Below, in pieces: positions 28,303-39,375 of a stretch of DNA of 41,159 bases (its first letter is position 1; the number at the start of each line of letters is the position of its first letter). A model generated the notes under the pieces. It was not told the DNA's origin. It was given only the letters and a program-made list of their open reading frames with translations, and did no database searches. The translations under genes were made by a program, and so were the position numbers. Origin of the DNA: Chara braunii (Eukaryota > Streptophyta > Charophyceae > Charales > Characeae); assembly GCA_003427395.1 (NCBI GenBank), contig BFEA01000108.1, positions 3,047,688 through 3,088,846 of the forward strand. The letters run 5' to 3'.

Positions 28303-31172
28303 CTAGGGGCGAAGGCGTGCAAAGCGTCGAAGGGGTTCTCCCCTTTGCGCAGCCTCATATTTGAGGATAACATACTTTGTTGTTTTCAGAAGCTCCCTGC
28401 GAGTAAACCAGCGATCCATTGCATGGGGCGGGTAAAGAAACTTCACAAGGTATTTCTTATCCGGGCTTGTACCATACTCATCCTCAACTTTTTCCACCTC
28501 ATATCCCTTCCCAGGGATCGGGGGACCAAATTGAGGAGGCCTGTCTGGAAATGCATCAGCTGGGACAAACGAGAACAACTTGGATGCATGAAAGACAGGG
28601 TAGGTTTGTAGCTGCAGTGGGACATCCACATGATAAGATGGCCCAAAAGGGTCAGCTCCCACTGTATCCAAAACCTGCCATGGACCCATGTAACGTGGCA
28701 ACAGCTTGGGCGAAATGTCTTCCTCCCGCGATAGCTCAGAACTGAGTACCCAGACCCAATCACCAGCGCGGATGGGGGATGGTCGACGATGCTTATTAGC
28801 CTGCTGGATCATAGCCTTTTGAGCATTGAGCAGGTTAACTTTGGCTCGTTCGATATCCCTCTCGTACGGTCTGGTGAACGCTGCAGTCCCAGGAGTCAGT
28901 CTGGGGGTAGCCTTATCGATGATGTCATCGAGAGGCTGTCGTGGCTCACGTCCCCAGTGCAACCGATAAGGGGTGAACCGTGTGGAGGAGTGTACAGATG
29001 TGTTGTACACTAGCTGTGCCCGTCCTAGATGGAGATCCCAACCCTGCTGATCAGTGCTGATCAGGGCTGATCACAGGACGCAGCAACTGGAAAAGAATCT
29101 GGTTCATCACTTCAGCATGCCCACTAGCTTCAGGATGACGACCAAATGTTATATCCAGTCTGGAATGGAGGTAGTCCTTGCAATAGGACTGCCACTCATT
29201 GATGCAAAAACGCGGATCTCTCTCACTGACAATGGAAGTGGGTGGTCCATGATGAGTAACCCACCTATTTGCAAAGGCGGCAAAGGCCGTCTGCACGGCT
29301 GGGACTCTGGCTTCCTCTGGCAAAGGAATAAACTCTGCATACTTGGAGAACCTGTCCACACACACCATGACCTGACGCATACCGCGAGGAGTGGTCCTCC
29401 CCAGGTCAGTGAAATCAATAGCCACTGACTGTGCTGATGCATCAGGGAAGGGAAGTGGCTGTAGCAGGCCAAGGGGAATTCGGCGAACGACCTTGTTCCT
29501 TTGGCACAACTCACAGGTTTGAACATAGTGCAGCAGGTCTTTCCTCATCTCCGACCAGAAGAACTGCTGCGACAAGGCCGCCAACGATTTCAAGGGCCCA
29601 AAGTGGTCGCGAGCATCATGACACTCAGACATAATGAGTGTTTTCAGCTGGCGGTCCTGAGGGATGCACAGACGTTCCTCCCCTCTGCCGCAAGTGTACA
29701 GCAGATTTGAAACCAGGATGTATCCTGGTTCAGAGGCAGGATCAGTCTGCAGATTCCTGACAATCGGGCCAAAAATCGGGTCCTGCGGCAATAACTGGGC
29801 AATGGTCTGACGGGTGCTCTCCCCAAAAGAATGAGTAGAGGAGATCAGGCAGAGAGCGTCAGGCCTGCAAGAAAGGGCGTCTGCTACACGATTGTAGCAG
29901 CCCTTCTTGTGCTTCAGTTCAAAGTTAAACAAATCAATGAACTGAATATAACGCGCAAGCTTGTTATTCAGTTCCCCTTGGGTCTTCATCCACTGTAAGG
30001 TGGAGTGATCTGATTAGATCTGAAAGTGCCTGCCCATGAGGAAATGCTTCCAATGCTTTAGCGCTGACACTAGAGCATATAGCTATTTCTCATACGTGGA
30101 ATCCTGCAGCTTCTTTACTTTGATCTTCTTACTCATATACTCAACAGGCTGCAGACCATGCCCACCATCCTGCTGAAGTATTGCCCCAACCCCATACTGG
30201 CTAGCATCTGTAGTTAGTACAAAAGGCAGGGTAGGGTCATGTAACTTCAGAACAGGTGCACACATCAAGGCCTCCTTGAGGCGTGTGAAAGCCTGCTGAC
30301 AGTCTGATGTTCAAAGAAAGTGGGTGTTTTTTTTTGTGAGATCAGTCAGGGGTGCAGCAATAGCAGAAAAGTTCAAGGCCCAAGAATGATCGGACATCAC
30401 GCACTGTGGTAGGCTGTGGCCAGTCCTGAATCGCAGCAACCTTGGTTGCTTCAGGAGTTAGCCCTTCCCCAGAGATTACAGGTCCCAGATAAGTCACATA
30501 AGTCATTTCATAGGAGGACTTTTCCCTGTTGATCTTATACTGGGCCTCATGTAGTGCCTGGAGAACCAGAGCCAGATGTTGTGCATGCTCCTCGACAGAT
30601 CGACTGAATAACAGGATATCATCTAGGTATACAACTACAAATTTGTCGAGGTAAGGCCTGAGTATGCGATGCATCTCTGTCTGGAATGTGCCAGGGGCAT
30701 TGCAAAGACTGAAAGGCATGACCAGGTACTCATAGGTGTCGTATCTAGTCTTGAAGGCTGTCTTGTGGACATCGCCTTCAACCATCTCAATCTGGTGGTA
30801 GCCAGATTTGAGGTCAATCTTGCTAAAGATTGTGCAACCCTGCACCATATCCAGCAGATCATCAATCCTAGGAAGGGGCTCTGTAGACTTCCTAGTGATC
30901 TTATTGAGACCTCTGTAGTCGACGCACGTCCTGAATTATCCATTTCCCTTGGGAACAAAGAGAACTAGAGCCCCAAATTCAGATGTGCTGGGTCTAATCC
31001 ANCTCTTGTTGGTCAGGGTCTCAAGCTGTCTCCTGAGCTCATCGAGTTCAGCAGGTGACATCCTGTAGATACGGCCCTTGGGAGGGACCGCACCTGGCAG
31101 GAGCTCAATCCTGTGTTGGGTCTGCCTATGGACAAGTCCAGTAGGCTCCTGCATCAGGTCTGGAAATTGGTC
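28303..31172 (-). pseudogene. pol: Ty3/gypsy 3 pol (RT, RNase H, integrase, chromodomain-like), broken
   Basis: From 31154 the frame gives GRIYRMSP, then TAA at 30938-30936 (the same codon that is a stop in element 2). RT continues with KIDLKSGYHQ and YLDD to about 30375, where a deletion of about 26 bases relative to element 2 shifts the frame. RNase H (TTDASQYG) follows, with a Trp-to-TGA change near 30310, a Glu-to-TAG at 30083-30085 and a TAA near 30017. The frame 29989-29051 is open for 312 codons and carries the RNase H end, the integrase zinc domain and the DDE core. A short duplication near 29050-29065 then shifts into 29010-28303, open for 235 codons. That frame carries the GPW motif and a chromodomain-like end (YEVEKVEDEYG ... 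KKYLVKF ... DRWFTRRELL). It ends TAG at 28303. One ambiguous base is at 31002. Confidence 0.88.
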
Positions 31173-31493
31173 TGTTAAAGGGGAGGACGAGATGATGAGG
31201 GGAGGAGGTTTTTTGGCAGCGAATGTACGAGGTTGTTTTGTATTTAAAGGGTGAGAGGGATGGCCATAACCCTCTCACCAAGCAGTGATGCTTACTCAAG
31301 GTACTATCTCCCTGATGCTGCTGTGGTAGTACGCCCACGGCGAAACGCGTCGGAGATCGCGTACGGAGGTTCGTTGATGAACAGTTTTTGCTCGTATCTT
31401 TTTGGTGTATCTTGTGGTTAAGTGCTGGTATTTGATTGTACGAGTTATGATCTTCCAGCATTGAAAATGGTGTGACCGCTGTTTTTTCCTGTT

Positions 31494-31495
<2 letters not shown>
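31173..31495. other. Unassigned stretch beside element 3
   Basis: No gene is recognised. It lies between the truncated start of element 3 and a CT microsatellite. Confidence 0.5.

Positions 31496-31570
<75 letters not shown>
31496..31570. repeat. (CT)n microsatellite
   Basis: A perfect dinucleotide array of about 37 units. Confidence 0.95.
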
Positions 31571-31572
<2 letters not shown>

Positions 31573-31794
31573 TTCTCGATCAACCTGTCTCGTCATTGAA
31601 AGTCATGCTATAAGACTTCGTTGTGTTTGACAACTACTACAACTACACTTCCTACAGCCTATGGGGTTTGAAAAAACCCTTGGCGGCAACCCACATGCCT
31701 TTCCGCCAGCCTGTGTGGTCTAGCCCTTACACTTTTGACATGCGGCACGGCATGGTCATCAGCCCATAGGTGAGCCGAACGACTGTCAATCCAG

Positions 31795-31796
<2 letters not shown>

Positions 31797-31882
<86 letters not shown>
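31797..31882. repeat. (TC)n microsatellite
   Basis: A perfect dinucleotide array of about 43 units, 226 bases from the previous one. The spacer between the two holds no recognised gene. Confidence 0.95.
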
Positions 31883-31884
<2 letters not shown>

Positions 31885-31904
31885 CTGAGCTAGGGCCTCG
31901 CTTC

Positions 31905-32420
31905 AATACTCACCAGGCGTGAGGGAATACTCATAGTAGCAATTCCATAACGCATCTGACCACACCTCCACGTATCCGACCTGATTGCAATCACGTCCAT
32001 AGCTTTTCCGAAAATGTCCAAGTGTGAGTACGCCCTGAGTTCCCAGGTGAGTGACACCGCTTCACTCACCCCGGTCCTCCTAGTCCGACAACTTGCAATG
32101 TGCAAACACTTCGTAATTTTTTAGGGCGAGTAATCACCTGCCGAAACTTATTTTTTCCCCCTGCCGAGGTGCTTGCCACCGAGGTTGAGCGAGTCCCAAC
32201 TTAAAGTGGTGTGGTCTGCACAAGCACTCACCCCAAAACTGCATGAACGTGGATGGGATTTGGGGCCAATGTAAGCACCGGTGGGTGAGTTCACCACTAC
32301 ACATCACTCACCGTGTACACCCATCTGAACTCATGTCGGGTAAGTTGGTTTTCAAGGTGCAAATGTGCAACAGTGAGGCCCTTGGGTTGCAACTCACCCG
32401 GAGTGATCACTCACCTGGCA
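31905..32420. other. CTCACC/GGTGAG-rich stretch
   Basis: The hexamer CTCACC or its complement occurs at 31909, 32046, 32065, 32227, 32284, 32307, 32393 and 32410, often as ACTCACC. There is no gene. The stretch looks like an old, scattered repeat. Confidence 0.6.
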
Positions 32421-32807
32421 GGGTAGTGTGAGGCAGGTAGTGTAGTGAGACCCATAATTGTGAGGGCCTCGGTCCACCCTGACCCAAAACGTGACAACTT
32501 CAAGTGTATCTGGCCGGTTTTTAAGAAGGATACAAGCGCCACCTTTCACATTTAGTGTGCATCGGAGCGAGGGTATGAGTGCCCAAACAAATCATTGACC
32601 CTAGCCATGGATTTTGGTAATTTACGGGTGGAAACTAATGTATTCAGGAAAATAGTATGTAGGGTCGTTATTGCTGCGTCATGACTGAAAGTTGGCGCCA
32701 ATTAAGTTATAACGATCGTGTGTTCTATTCGGATGTGCTTCATATGAAGATTGTACCCATCCGCAAATACTTATAACTCCTTATTGGTTATAGACCACCT
32801 CGGGCTT
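32421..32807. other. Unassigned stretch
   Basis: No gene, RNA or repeat is recognised. Confidence 0.5.
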
Positions 32808-33549
32808 TTAAACCACCAGTACATGACCCCACCCAAGTTGAGAATCACGACTGAGCCTCTCCTAAAAAGTCAGAGGCCCTGGGCAAACGGACCACCACCA
32901 ACCAAAACTAAAACAAAAATGTATCGCTTGCGTTTTGGCGGCGAAGCTTGGCGTGCAAAGGAAATCCACCTTGTGCAAAAAAGACTCGGATGTACTGTTG
33001 GTTTAAGACTCACTGCACCACTCTGCAAAACTTTTGGTGTTGCACCACTCCACAAATGTTTAGGTTGTGCTTTAGGCAGTTGTGTTTATTGTTTGTGTCG
33101 CTTTCTCTTCCAGATAGTGTTGTGCGATCGAATCAAGCCAAGATGAGATCATTTTGGATTTTCTTATCGGAAGGGTCCAGTTGCCCACAAGTGTAAGCCC
33201 GGTAACTGGAGCAGGTTATCATGAGCAGGCAACGAGCAGTAGGTTGTGCAAGTCTCAGTCGTTTACTATGTGTTGTAGCACGCGGCGTCCGTGGCTTCTT
33301 CTTTTGGTGGAAATGCACACCGAATCTGAGCGAGGGAGAAGACGGAAGAGGATAATTGTCGATTGCTTTCTTGTTCGATTTGTTTTTTCTTTTTTTCTTT
33401 ACACTTTTTTTTTTCCAATGAAACATCTTTAGGGCAGACAACTATCAAGAAGGTGGTACGAGGTCTCCCTCACGTTAGAGTTCTATTAGTGTGGAGTAGC
33501 ATTGAAAACAACCATGTTTAGCGTTTCGTGTGATACCTTAAAACATTAT

Positions 33550-34090
33550 TTGCAATCAGTGAGCCCAACCCCCCTCACCTTTGACAACATTGATTATGCC
33601 CGAAAGGAAGGACTAATTACCAGTTTCCCCTTGACACATATTTTATTTTTATAACGAACAACAAGAGCTATAACCAAACACACAGTAACACAAAGTGCTC
33701 AATCTTATATATCTGCTCTTCTTCTGTATCTTTTAGTGTTCCACAAAGCAGACCCAATGTTCAAAGGCTCATATAACATCCAAGAGAGGCGAAAGTAGTG
33801 CTCCCCTTTATTTCCTCTCGCCCCACCGTTCCTCTTTTCTTTATGTATTTAGTTGTCATGTTTGCCCTTCCAATCTTTCCCTTGCCCCATCCCGTGCTAT
33901 ACGATGGAAAACTCCTTGCGATCAATGAGTTTAACCCCCCTCACCTCTGATAACATTAATTATCCCCGAAAGGAAGGATTAACAATCACTTTGTCCTTAT
34001 CAAAAATTTTATTATTATAACAAACAGCGTTAACACATTGTCCTAAACAATGACTGTAAGCAAAAACCAAGTAACACGAAAAGTTAAATC
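33550..34090. repeat. Diverged direct repeat, offset 366 bp
   Basis: The block TTGCAATCAGTGAG ... CCCGAAAGGAAGGA ... TTTTATAACGAACA (33550 to about 33670) recurs as TTGCGATCAATGAG ... CCCGAAAGGAAGGA ... TATTATAACAAACA (33916 to about 34030), at roughly 80% identity. It is noncoding. It may be an old tandem duplication or the repeats of a decayed element. Confidence 0.75.
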
Positions 34091-35010
34091 CCTTGTGTTC
34101 ACCCTTACCCACACCCAATGCAGCCTTCAATAATCTTACGGGTTACACAGATCAGAGTAAGGGTCTACTCGATGAGTTATCGGAACAGAGGAATAGAAAC
34201 TCGAATATGAAAGGAGGGGCAAAAATGTAAAAAGTTATAAAGGGTCACAATCAGAAACTGTTTGAATGTGAGAGTTTGGGGGGAGGATGTGTCCAACAAC
34301 ATCAAAGGGTCAAAATAAAAAAATGGGCAATTGCCTGAATTTGAAAAAAAAATATTTCTTTCATACTATTTTTTTCAATTAATTTATTTGGGATCACATT
34401 TTATCTACCACTGCTTTGTCCTAGTTGTTTAAATCATTACACGCGAGCCTTAGCTGATATATAGCATTGGTTGGCGAATTTCTCAATACCTAACTGAAGT
34501 GTCTAAGTAGTTTCAATGGTATATATTATCCAAGACCAGAGACCCATAATAATTCATATTGAAGAGGAGGTGCATGAAAATGTGGATACAGAGTTCGCAA
34601 ATATATGAAAAAATATATAGTACAATTTTATCCACAAAAAAGGGAAACACTCTAGGAATACTAAGCACTAAAAGACTCCTTCAACCCGCGTTCATTATGC
34701 TCAAGGGGCGGTACAAAGGAGAAGGCGGTGCCAAGACCATGATGGCGAGGATGTAGGTGGCGGGTCAGGTGCCTATTTGGGATAGGGCTTTATATCTACA
34801 GGTCAGGTCAGCAAGTCGCAAACATTGATAGTTGCTAGTGTTGAGACATGATCTAGTCTTGTTATACCTGCTTGAATGAAGCTAGGACCACCAACACAAC
34901 CAAACACAATTCCATACTCTTTCTCACAAAGGATTGTCGTATTACTTTCGACTTCGAATTCATAACGTCTACGAGCATTACGAAACAACAGACGTTGGTG
35001 GCCAACAAGC
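34091..35010. other. Unassigned AT-rich stretch
   Basis: It is AT-rich around 34310-34400 and 34590-34640. No gene is recognised. Confidence 0.5.
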
Positions 35011-35190
35011 TTAAGTTGCCAGTACCTCGCCTAACTTAAAAAAGTCGACGCGGCTGTTAACGTGCCGCGTCGGAGGGGTACCCATTGACGAATGACCGGT
35101 ATTCCCAAACAAATTAGCAAAAAAGAAAAAAAAATGATGAAAATGAGAAGTAACAAATGAAAAAAATGAGCGCGGCAGGGGGGGAAGAAC

Positions 35191-35194
<4 letters not shown>

Positions 35195-35261
<67 letters not shown>
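35195..35261. repeat. (GA)n microsatellite
   Basis: About 33 perfect units inside the 35011-35780 element. Confidence 0.95.
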
Positions 35262-35262
<1 letters not shown>

Positions 35263-35390
35263 ATCCTGGCGGATTCAATTTCAAAAAAAAATGCATTCAG
35301 GCATTTGCGGGTGCATCTACCCATGCTCTGGCGCGAAGTTCATTCTTATTTTGCACTTTCAATAGTTGTTGGGGGGGGGGCGGGGGAGAT

Positions 35391-35550
35391 GCGCAGTGTC
35401 CAACGCCGAGTTTGGCGCACCAAACTCGGTCAGAGAGTCTGACACCCTCTCTCTCTTTCTCTCTCTCTGCGCAGTGTGCGACGCTAAGTTTGGAGTACCG
35501 AACTCGGCATCAGACTCTCTGACGCCCTCTCTCTCTCTCTCTCTCTCTCT
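35391..35550. repeat. 78-bp tandem repeat with palindromic units
   Basis: Two units start GCGCAGTGT (35391, 35469) and end in a CT array. Unit 1 contains a perfect 10-bp stem CCGAGTTTGG/CCAAACTCGG with a 4-base loop (35406-35429) and the short palindrome GTCAGAGAGTCTGAC. Unit 2 keeps the pattern with mutations. Confidence 0.8.
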
Positions 35551-35565
35551 GAGTGAACCTCTCAT

Positions 35566-35605
35566 GAGAATGAATCTTCACCTTTATCGAGGAAGATTCA
35601 TTCTC
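35566..35605. repeat. Perfect 14-bp hairpin
   Basis: GAGAATGAATCTTC (35566-35579) and GAAGATTCATTCTC (35592-35605) are exact complements around a 12-base loop. Confidence 0.85.
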
Positions 35606-35780
35606 CTGGGCATGTCTAATTTCCTTTTTTTATTTTTATTTTTGAATGTCGTATGTTTTTTTTTTTTAATTATTATTTTTTTCCGTGATGTACTAGTGGT
35701 TGTCCGAGGCTCGACAATGATTGGGCTACCGGTAGTCTGAACCTCGGACTTGATAGCTGAGCGAGATACTGGTGGTTTAA

Positions 35781-37500
35781 GGTCGTTTGCGATTTTATAG
35801 AGCACATAGGAGCCATTATAGAGCCACCATCTTGACATATGCACAAAAGCCTCTCAATGCAACTGCGGTGTGAACTTTTTGGTGGTAAGACTTAAAGGAG
35901 TTGTCCTTTGCAGAATTGTGTGTAGCGCGGATAAAAAAAGTACATTGATATCAGAACGAGGTGTGAGGAAATTTTCATAGGTTCCTACGTTAACAAGATC
36001 AATATCATTTTCATCGGGTCCACTTCGTTATATGTCATTCTTGCTATGCTACTCCCTATGCACCTTGGTCAGAAGACCAAGCGCATCCAATGAATTTCAA
36101 GTCGAGGTGTTGTCCGAGCCTACAACTCGATGTTGGCATACATTGGCAGAATATACTACTACGCGTAGACACCATCATGAAAGGGAAAGCTAAAAATTGC
36201 ACTCAACCGCTCTTACTGTTCTTTTATGGTTTTCAAACGAACTTTCCTGCAAGAGGGATCTCAACTATGTTTCTGATAATGGCAAAGATTATTTGACCTT
36301 CATGTCGCTTTGGAGCCGACGATGTTGCACAAGGATTGGATGAGGATTCCTTGGGGGCGCTTACTCTGTGCAAGCGAGGTGGGTGAGACTACACGTCCTC
36401 AATTACCTTTTTCTTCCTTTTTTTAAATAACATATATAAATTGAGAAATTAATGTGACTATTTTTCTATGAAATGGATAAACTTTTCACGATCACGACCC
36501 TCATTTGTCACTCATTTGTCGAGCTCCTTCACGAAATGAATAAAGGAGGGATGATTATGGCGAACGTGTTCACTTGGATGCATATAAGGTTAGGAGGGTT
36601 AACAAGATTCAGTTCGTAGACGAGTGTAGGAGGGATCCGAGCATCAAGGTTGTGCATTCCCACACCACCCCCAAGCTTGAGCCCAGATACGCATCAACAC
36701 ACCTCAATCCACGTCATCATACTGCTTTTTTTTCTTTTAGTCTCCTAAGAAGTCTGGCTGACAATAGACGGTGGTTGATAAGACTTAACGAGTATTTCTA
36801 TACGCACACGAAATTCGGAGAGGACTTCGAGTTGTAGCGTAAGGTACACTCCTATATTACACATTTCCACCATCACAAAGGAGATACCGGTTCAAGCAAG
36901 GAGACCTGGGGTCGTGATGCCGAGGCTTGCCACAAACAGAGCGAGATAGTGTGATGTGTGTATTTATAGACAAACGACAAGTTTGCCATTTTAGAGCCGT
37001 AGCATATCGTCGTTTGGCTAATGCACACATTAACTTTCGCTCGTCTCCAATGGAGAGGAGCCGAGTTTTCCATGAGATAACAGCAACCTCGCTCGACTGG
37101 TAATCACAGGATCTTTTATGGTATCATTCTCATATTGTCCTTGACTATGTGCACCTGCCCCTGCTCTGCCACTACAATGCTTTTTAGCATGGTCGTCTTT
37201 GCCACTTTGCACTGCTCGTCCATTATGTCTAATCCTCATGTTCGCGTTGCATGCTGCCTCTCCTACCATCCCCAACGGAGAGGAACTGGGTTTTCACATA
37301 AGGCTCTTGAGGAGTGTTGTCGCACCATCATCGTCCTTAATCCTCGTCCCTTAAACTCACTGGTTAGGGATTTTTATAAATCTTATTTAAATTAATGTTT
37401 TACGAAAACCTAGCCTATTTCGCTGCTTCGCCTAATGACGAGCCGTTTACTGGGACAATGTAGTGGTGTGAGGGACTAGGCTATAAAACATCAACGACCT
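35781..37500. other. Unassigned stretch
   Basis: No domain is recognised. Short open frames at 36090-36296 and 36574-36837 have mixed composition but no known motif. An AT-rich patch lies at 36420-36480. Confidence 0.4.
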
Positions 37501-38580
37501 TCAATCGCACCCATCTTGGTGTAGATCGCAAAGGTCGGATCTTTCCTTCTGCGAGGAGAGATACCGAGGGTCAATAATGGATACCATGCAGTCTACGAGA
37601 CCTATATTTGTTGTTAGCATGCCCAACACTAATCCTGCCATGTCGTGGGGGGCATTACGCTCAGAGGCTGTAGTTGCATGGATTATGAGGTTGTAAGAGA
37701 CAACACCGAGCATACATGCCCCTCAGGTGGAGAGGCTGGCAGAGTTTGACCCAAGGACACTCGATCTCCTTTTCCAATTTTATGAAAGAAAGTCGTGCAT
37801 GGCTTGTAGAGGAGCGTTTAACTGGCCGACAATGAGTTTAGGGAGGCACTGCCTCGATCGGCAAGTTGCAGCTCGATTGCAAGAGGCAAAACATAGGGAT
37901 GTGATCGCTGATGCAGTGTGATGGAGCCAAGAATTAGGTAGGGTTGAGAGTAGTCCCGTAAGACCATCCAAGCTAGCCAGCAATATAGACCGCCAGAGGA
38001 ACACAAGGCTCCGACAAAGGGACAGAAGGGCATATCATTCAGAAGGATGTGCGGGACAGTGAGCAACCATCCAGTTTAGTGCCAGGACAAAAGACCATTG
38101 GGCTTATGCGACGGCAAAGGTACAATGGGGCATATCGTTCAAGAGAATGTGCGGCCCTCGGTGGGCAAGGAGGGGGGATGCGGGTCACAGAGCTGGTGGA
38201 GACACATAGGAGTATGGTTTGGCCATGAGACTGATGACACATCGGCGTAGCACAGTTGCTCACACCATCCATACGGATAGCAGCTCGAGCGGCGAAGGAT
38301 CGGGCACGAGCATAAGCTGTTGTAGGTGGACATACAACAAACAAGGTGCATCCTCCATGCAACGGTAGACCACCATGTGGGGCAGCTAAGACAGCCTGCG
38401 TCTGCGCCGGACAAGTCGTAATCATGACAATGGTGGGTAACACGCATTGATCGCAGAGTGACAGGGCTGTTGTTGGTGTTGGTACAGTTAGTGAGTTGGA
38501 ATTGTCCTCTTTCATGTGATTTCTGTCGGGCTTCTCCATGCATTTTGTTTTCTTCAATCATTTACTAGGAGGATATGTTC
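37501..38580. other. Possible decayed coding remnant, unidentified
   Basis: Composition here is balanced and the + strand frame from 37727 is open for 64 codons, then resumes after a TGA at 37919-37921 with only a few stops. Within it the blocks GGCATATCATTCAGAAGGAT (38028) and GGCATATCGTTCAAGAGAAT (38128) are 100 bases apart, each followed by GTGCGG. They translate in a similar way (R-Q-R ... A-Y-x-S ... C-A), which hints at an internal protein repeat. I recognise no family. The overlapping - strand frame (38557-38039) is more likely a shadow. Confidence 0.25.
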
Positions 38581-39018
38581 TTTTTCCTTGTTTTGATATA
38601 TCGTAGACACTCAGGATATGCTATTTAGAGGACAATATCCATTGCACATAGATTTAGGTTTTCACTGATTTCTTATTAGGCAGGCCACATAGGACCGGGT
38701 GCGGTTATCAACATTCTTTTCAAGCTTTGCTGGTCATTTCAAGACCTTCACGCCACTTCGCTTGCCACATTTCCCGTCATTTCATGTTCTTTAGTCAGAG
38801 TACCATTCCCTGTTCAGTGCGTTAATCAGAGTCTCTGATTTATCTTCGTACGTCGTGATATGCACCTCACTTTGTGGATTTGAATTTTACGTTTTGTTTG
38901 TCGCTTTATGTTGCAGCGGTGTGTTGCTAAGCATACTAAGCATCTTCGCACTCCCTTCCTGTTCGTTCCTCTTTGCCTTATCTTTTGCTTGTTTCTCCTG
39001 TCGTCTCTTTACGATTCC
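38581..39018. other. Unassigned stretch
   Basis: No gene or repeat is recognised. Confidence 0.5.
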
Positions 39019-39191
39019 CCCTAGTAACTCCTGTGACAGTAAGCGGGCGGAGAAGCAACACGCAAGTGTCTATCCCCTAGCAACTCGTGTTCGTTGCTCT
39101 TTGCCGTCCACCAAAGAGCAAGTGTCTATCCCCTAGTAACTCCAGTTACATGAGTTACTCTAGTAACTCCAGTTACGCAAGTTACTAGGGG
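39019..39191. repeat. Palindromic CCCCTAGTAACT repeat cluster
   Basis: CCCCTAGTAACT or a near form occurs at 39019, 39075 and 39130, and its exact complement AGTTACTAGGGG at 39180-39191, so 39130-39191 is a closed 12-bp inverted repeat. GTAACTCCAGTTAC, itself a small palindrome, occurs twice inside. AAGTGTCTATCCCCTAG is a direct repeat (about 39063 and 39119). Confidence 0.8.
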
Positions 39192-39375
39192 ATTAACCAA
39201 CTGCTAGTGAATTTGGAGAAAGGGCATCATCACCACGAGCAGCGTCTGTCCATACGCTGTCCACCGAACCTTCTTTTCCCAAAGACCTATGTACTCCTGT
39301 TTTTTGGTTATGTTCTTAACTCCTCTGTCTATTTTCACCGTACTACTCGTTGTTCAACCGGGATATTGTTTTTTG

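Larger units (their letters stand above)
27070..31172 (-). mobile_element. Ty3/gypsy retrotransposon 3, 5'-truncated, same family as element 2
   Basis: Read on the - strand: pol from just before RT (31172) to its stop (28303), a polypurine tract, and a complete 3' LTR (28283-27070). It matches element 2 at about 90% or more through pol and LTR. It lacks the 5' LTR, leader, gag and protease. Homology begins abruptly at 31172, next to DNA reading CCTTTAACAG on the - strand. It retains the C-terminal chromodomain-like region that element 2 has lost. Confidence 0.92.
32808..35780. mobile_element. Possible 3-kb TTAA-flanked element sharing the same termini
   Basis: TTAAACCACCAGTAC at 32808-32822 and the exact complement of its first 14 bases at 35767-35780 face each other, both bounded by TTAA. 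If they are a pair, the element is 2973 bp. No transposase was recognised inside: open frames at 32751-33196 and 34559-34756 show no known motif. Alternatively the right terminus belongs to the shorter element starting at 35011 and the left one is a solo remnant. Confidence 0.3.
35011..35780. mobile_element. 770-bp hairpin-rich member of the TTAA/CCAGTAC element family
   Basis: The left end is TTAAGTTGCCAGTACCTCGCC (35011). The right end complemented is TTAAACCACCAGTATCTCGCT (35780). The two share TTAA and CCAGTAYCTCGCY. At the same distance from its end (45-46 bases) as in the 21212 element lies the identical block GTTAACGTGCCGCG (35056-35069), which ties the two together as one family. Inside are a GA array, a 78-bp tandem repeat and three perfect hairpins. 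No protein is recognised. Confidence 0.55.

Noticed and set aside
38039-38557. 172-codon - strand open frame
   Set aside because: No known motif, and it overlaps a + strand frame that shows the repeated-block pattern; probably a shadow.
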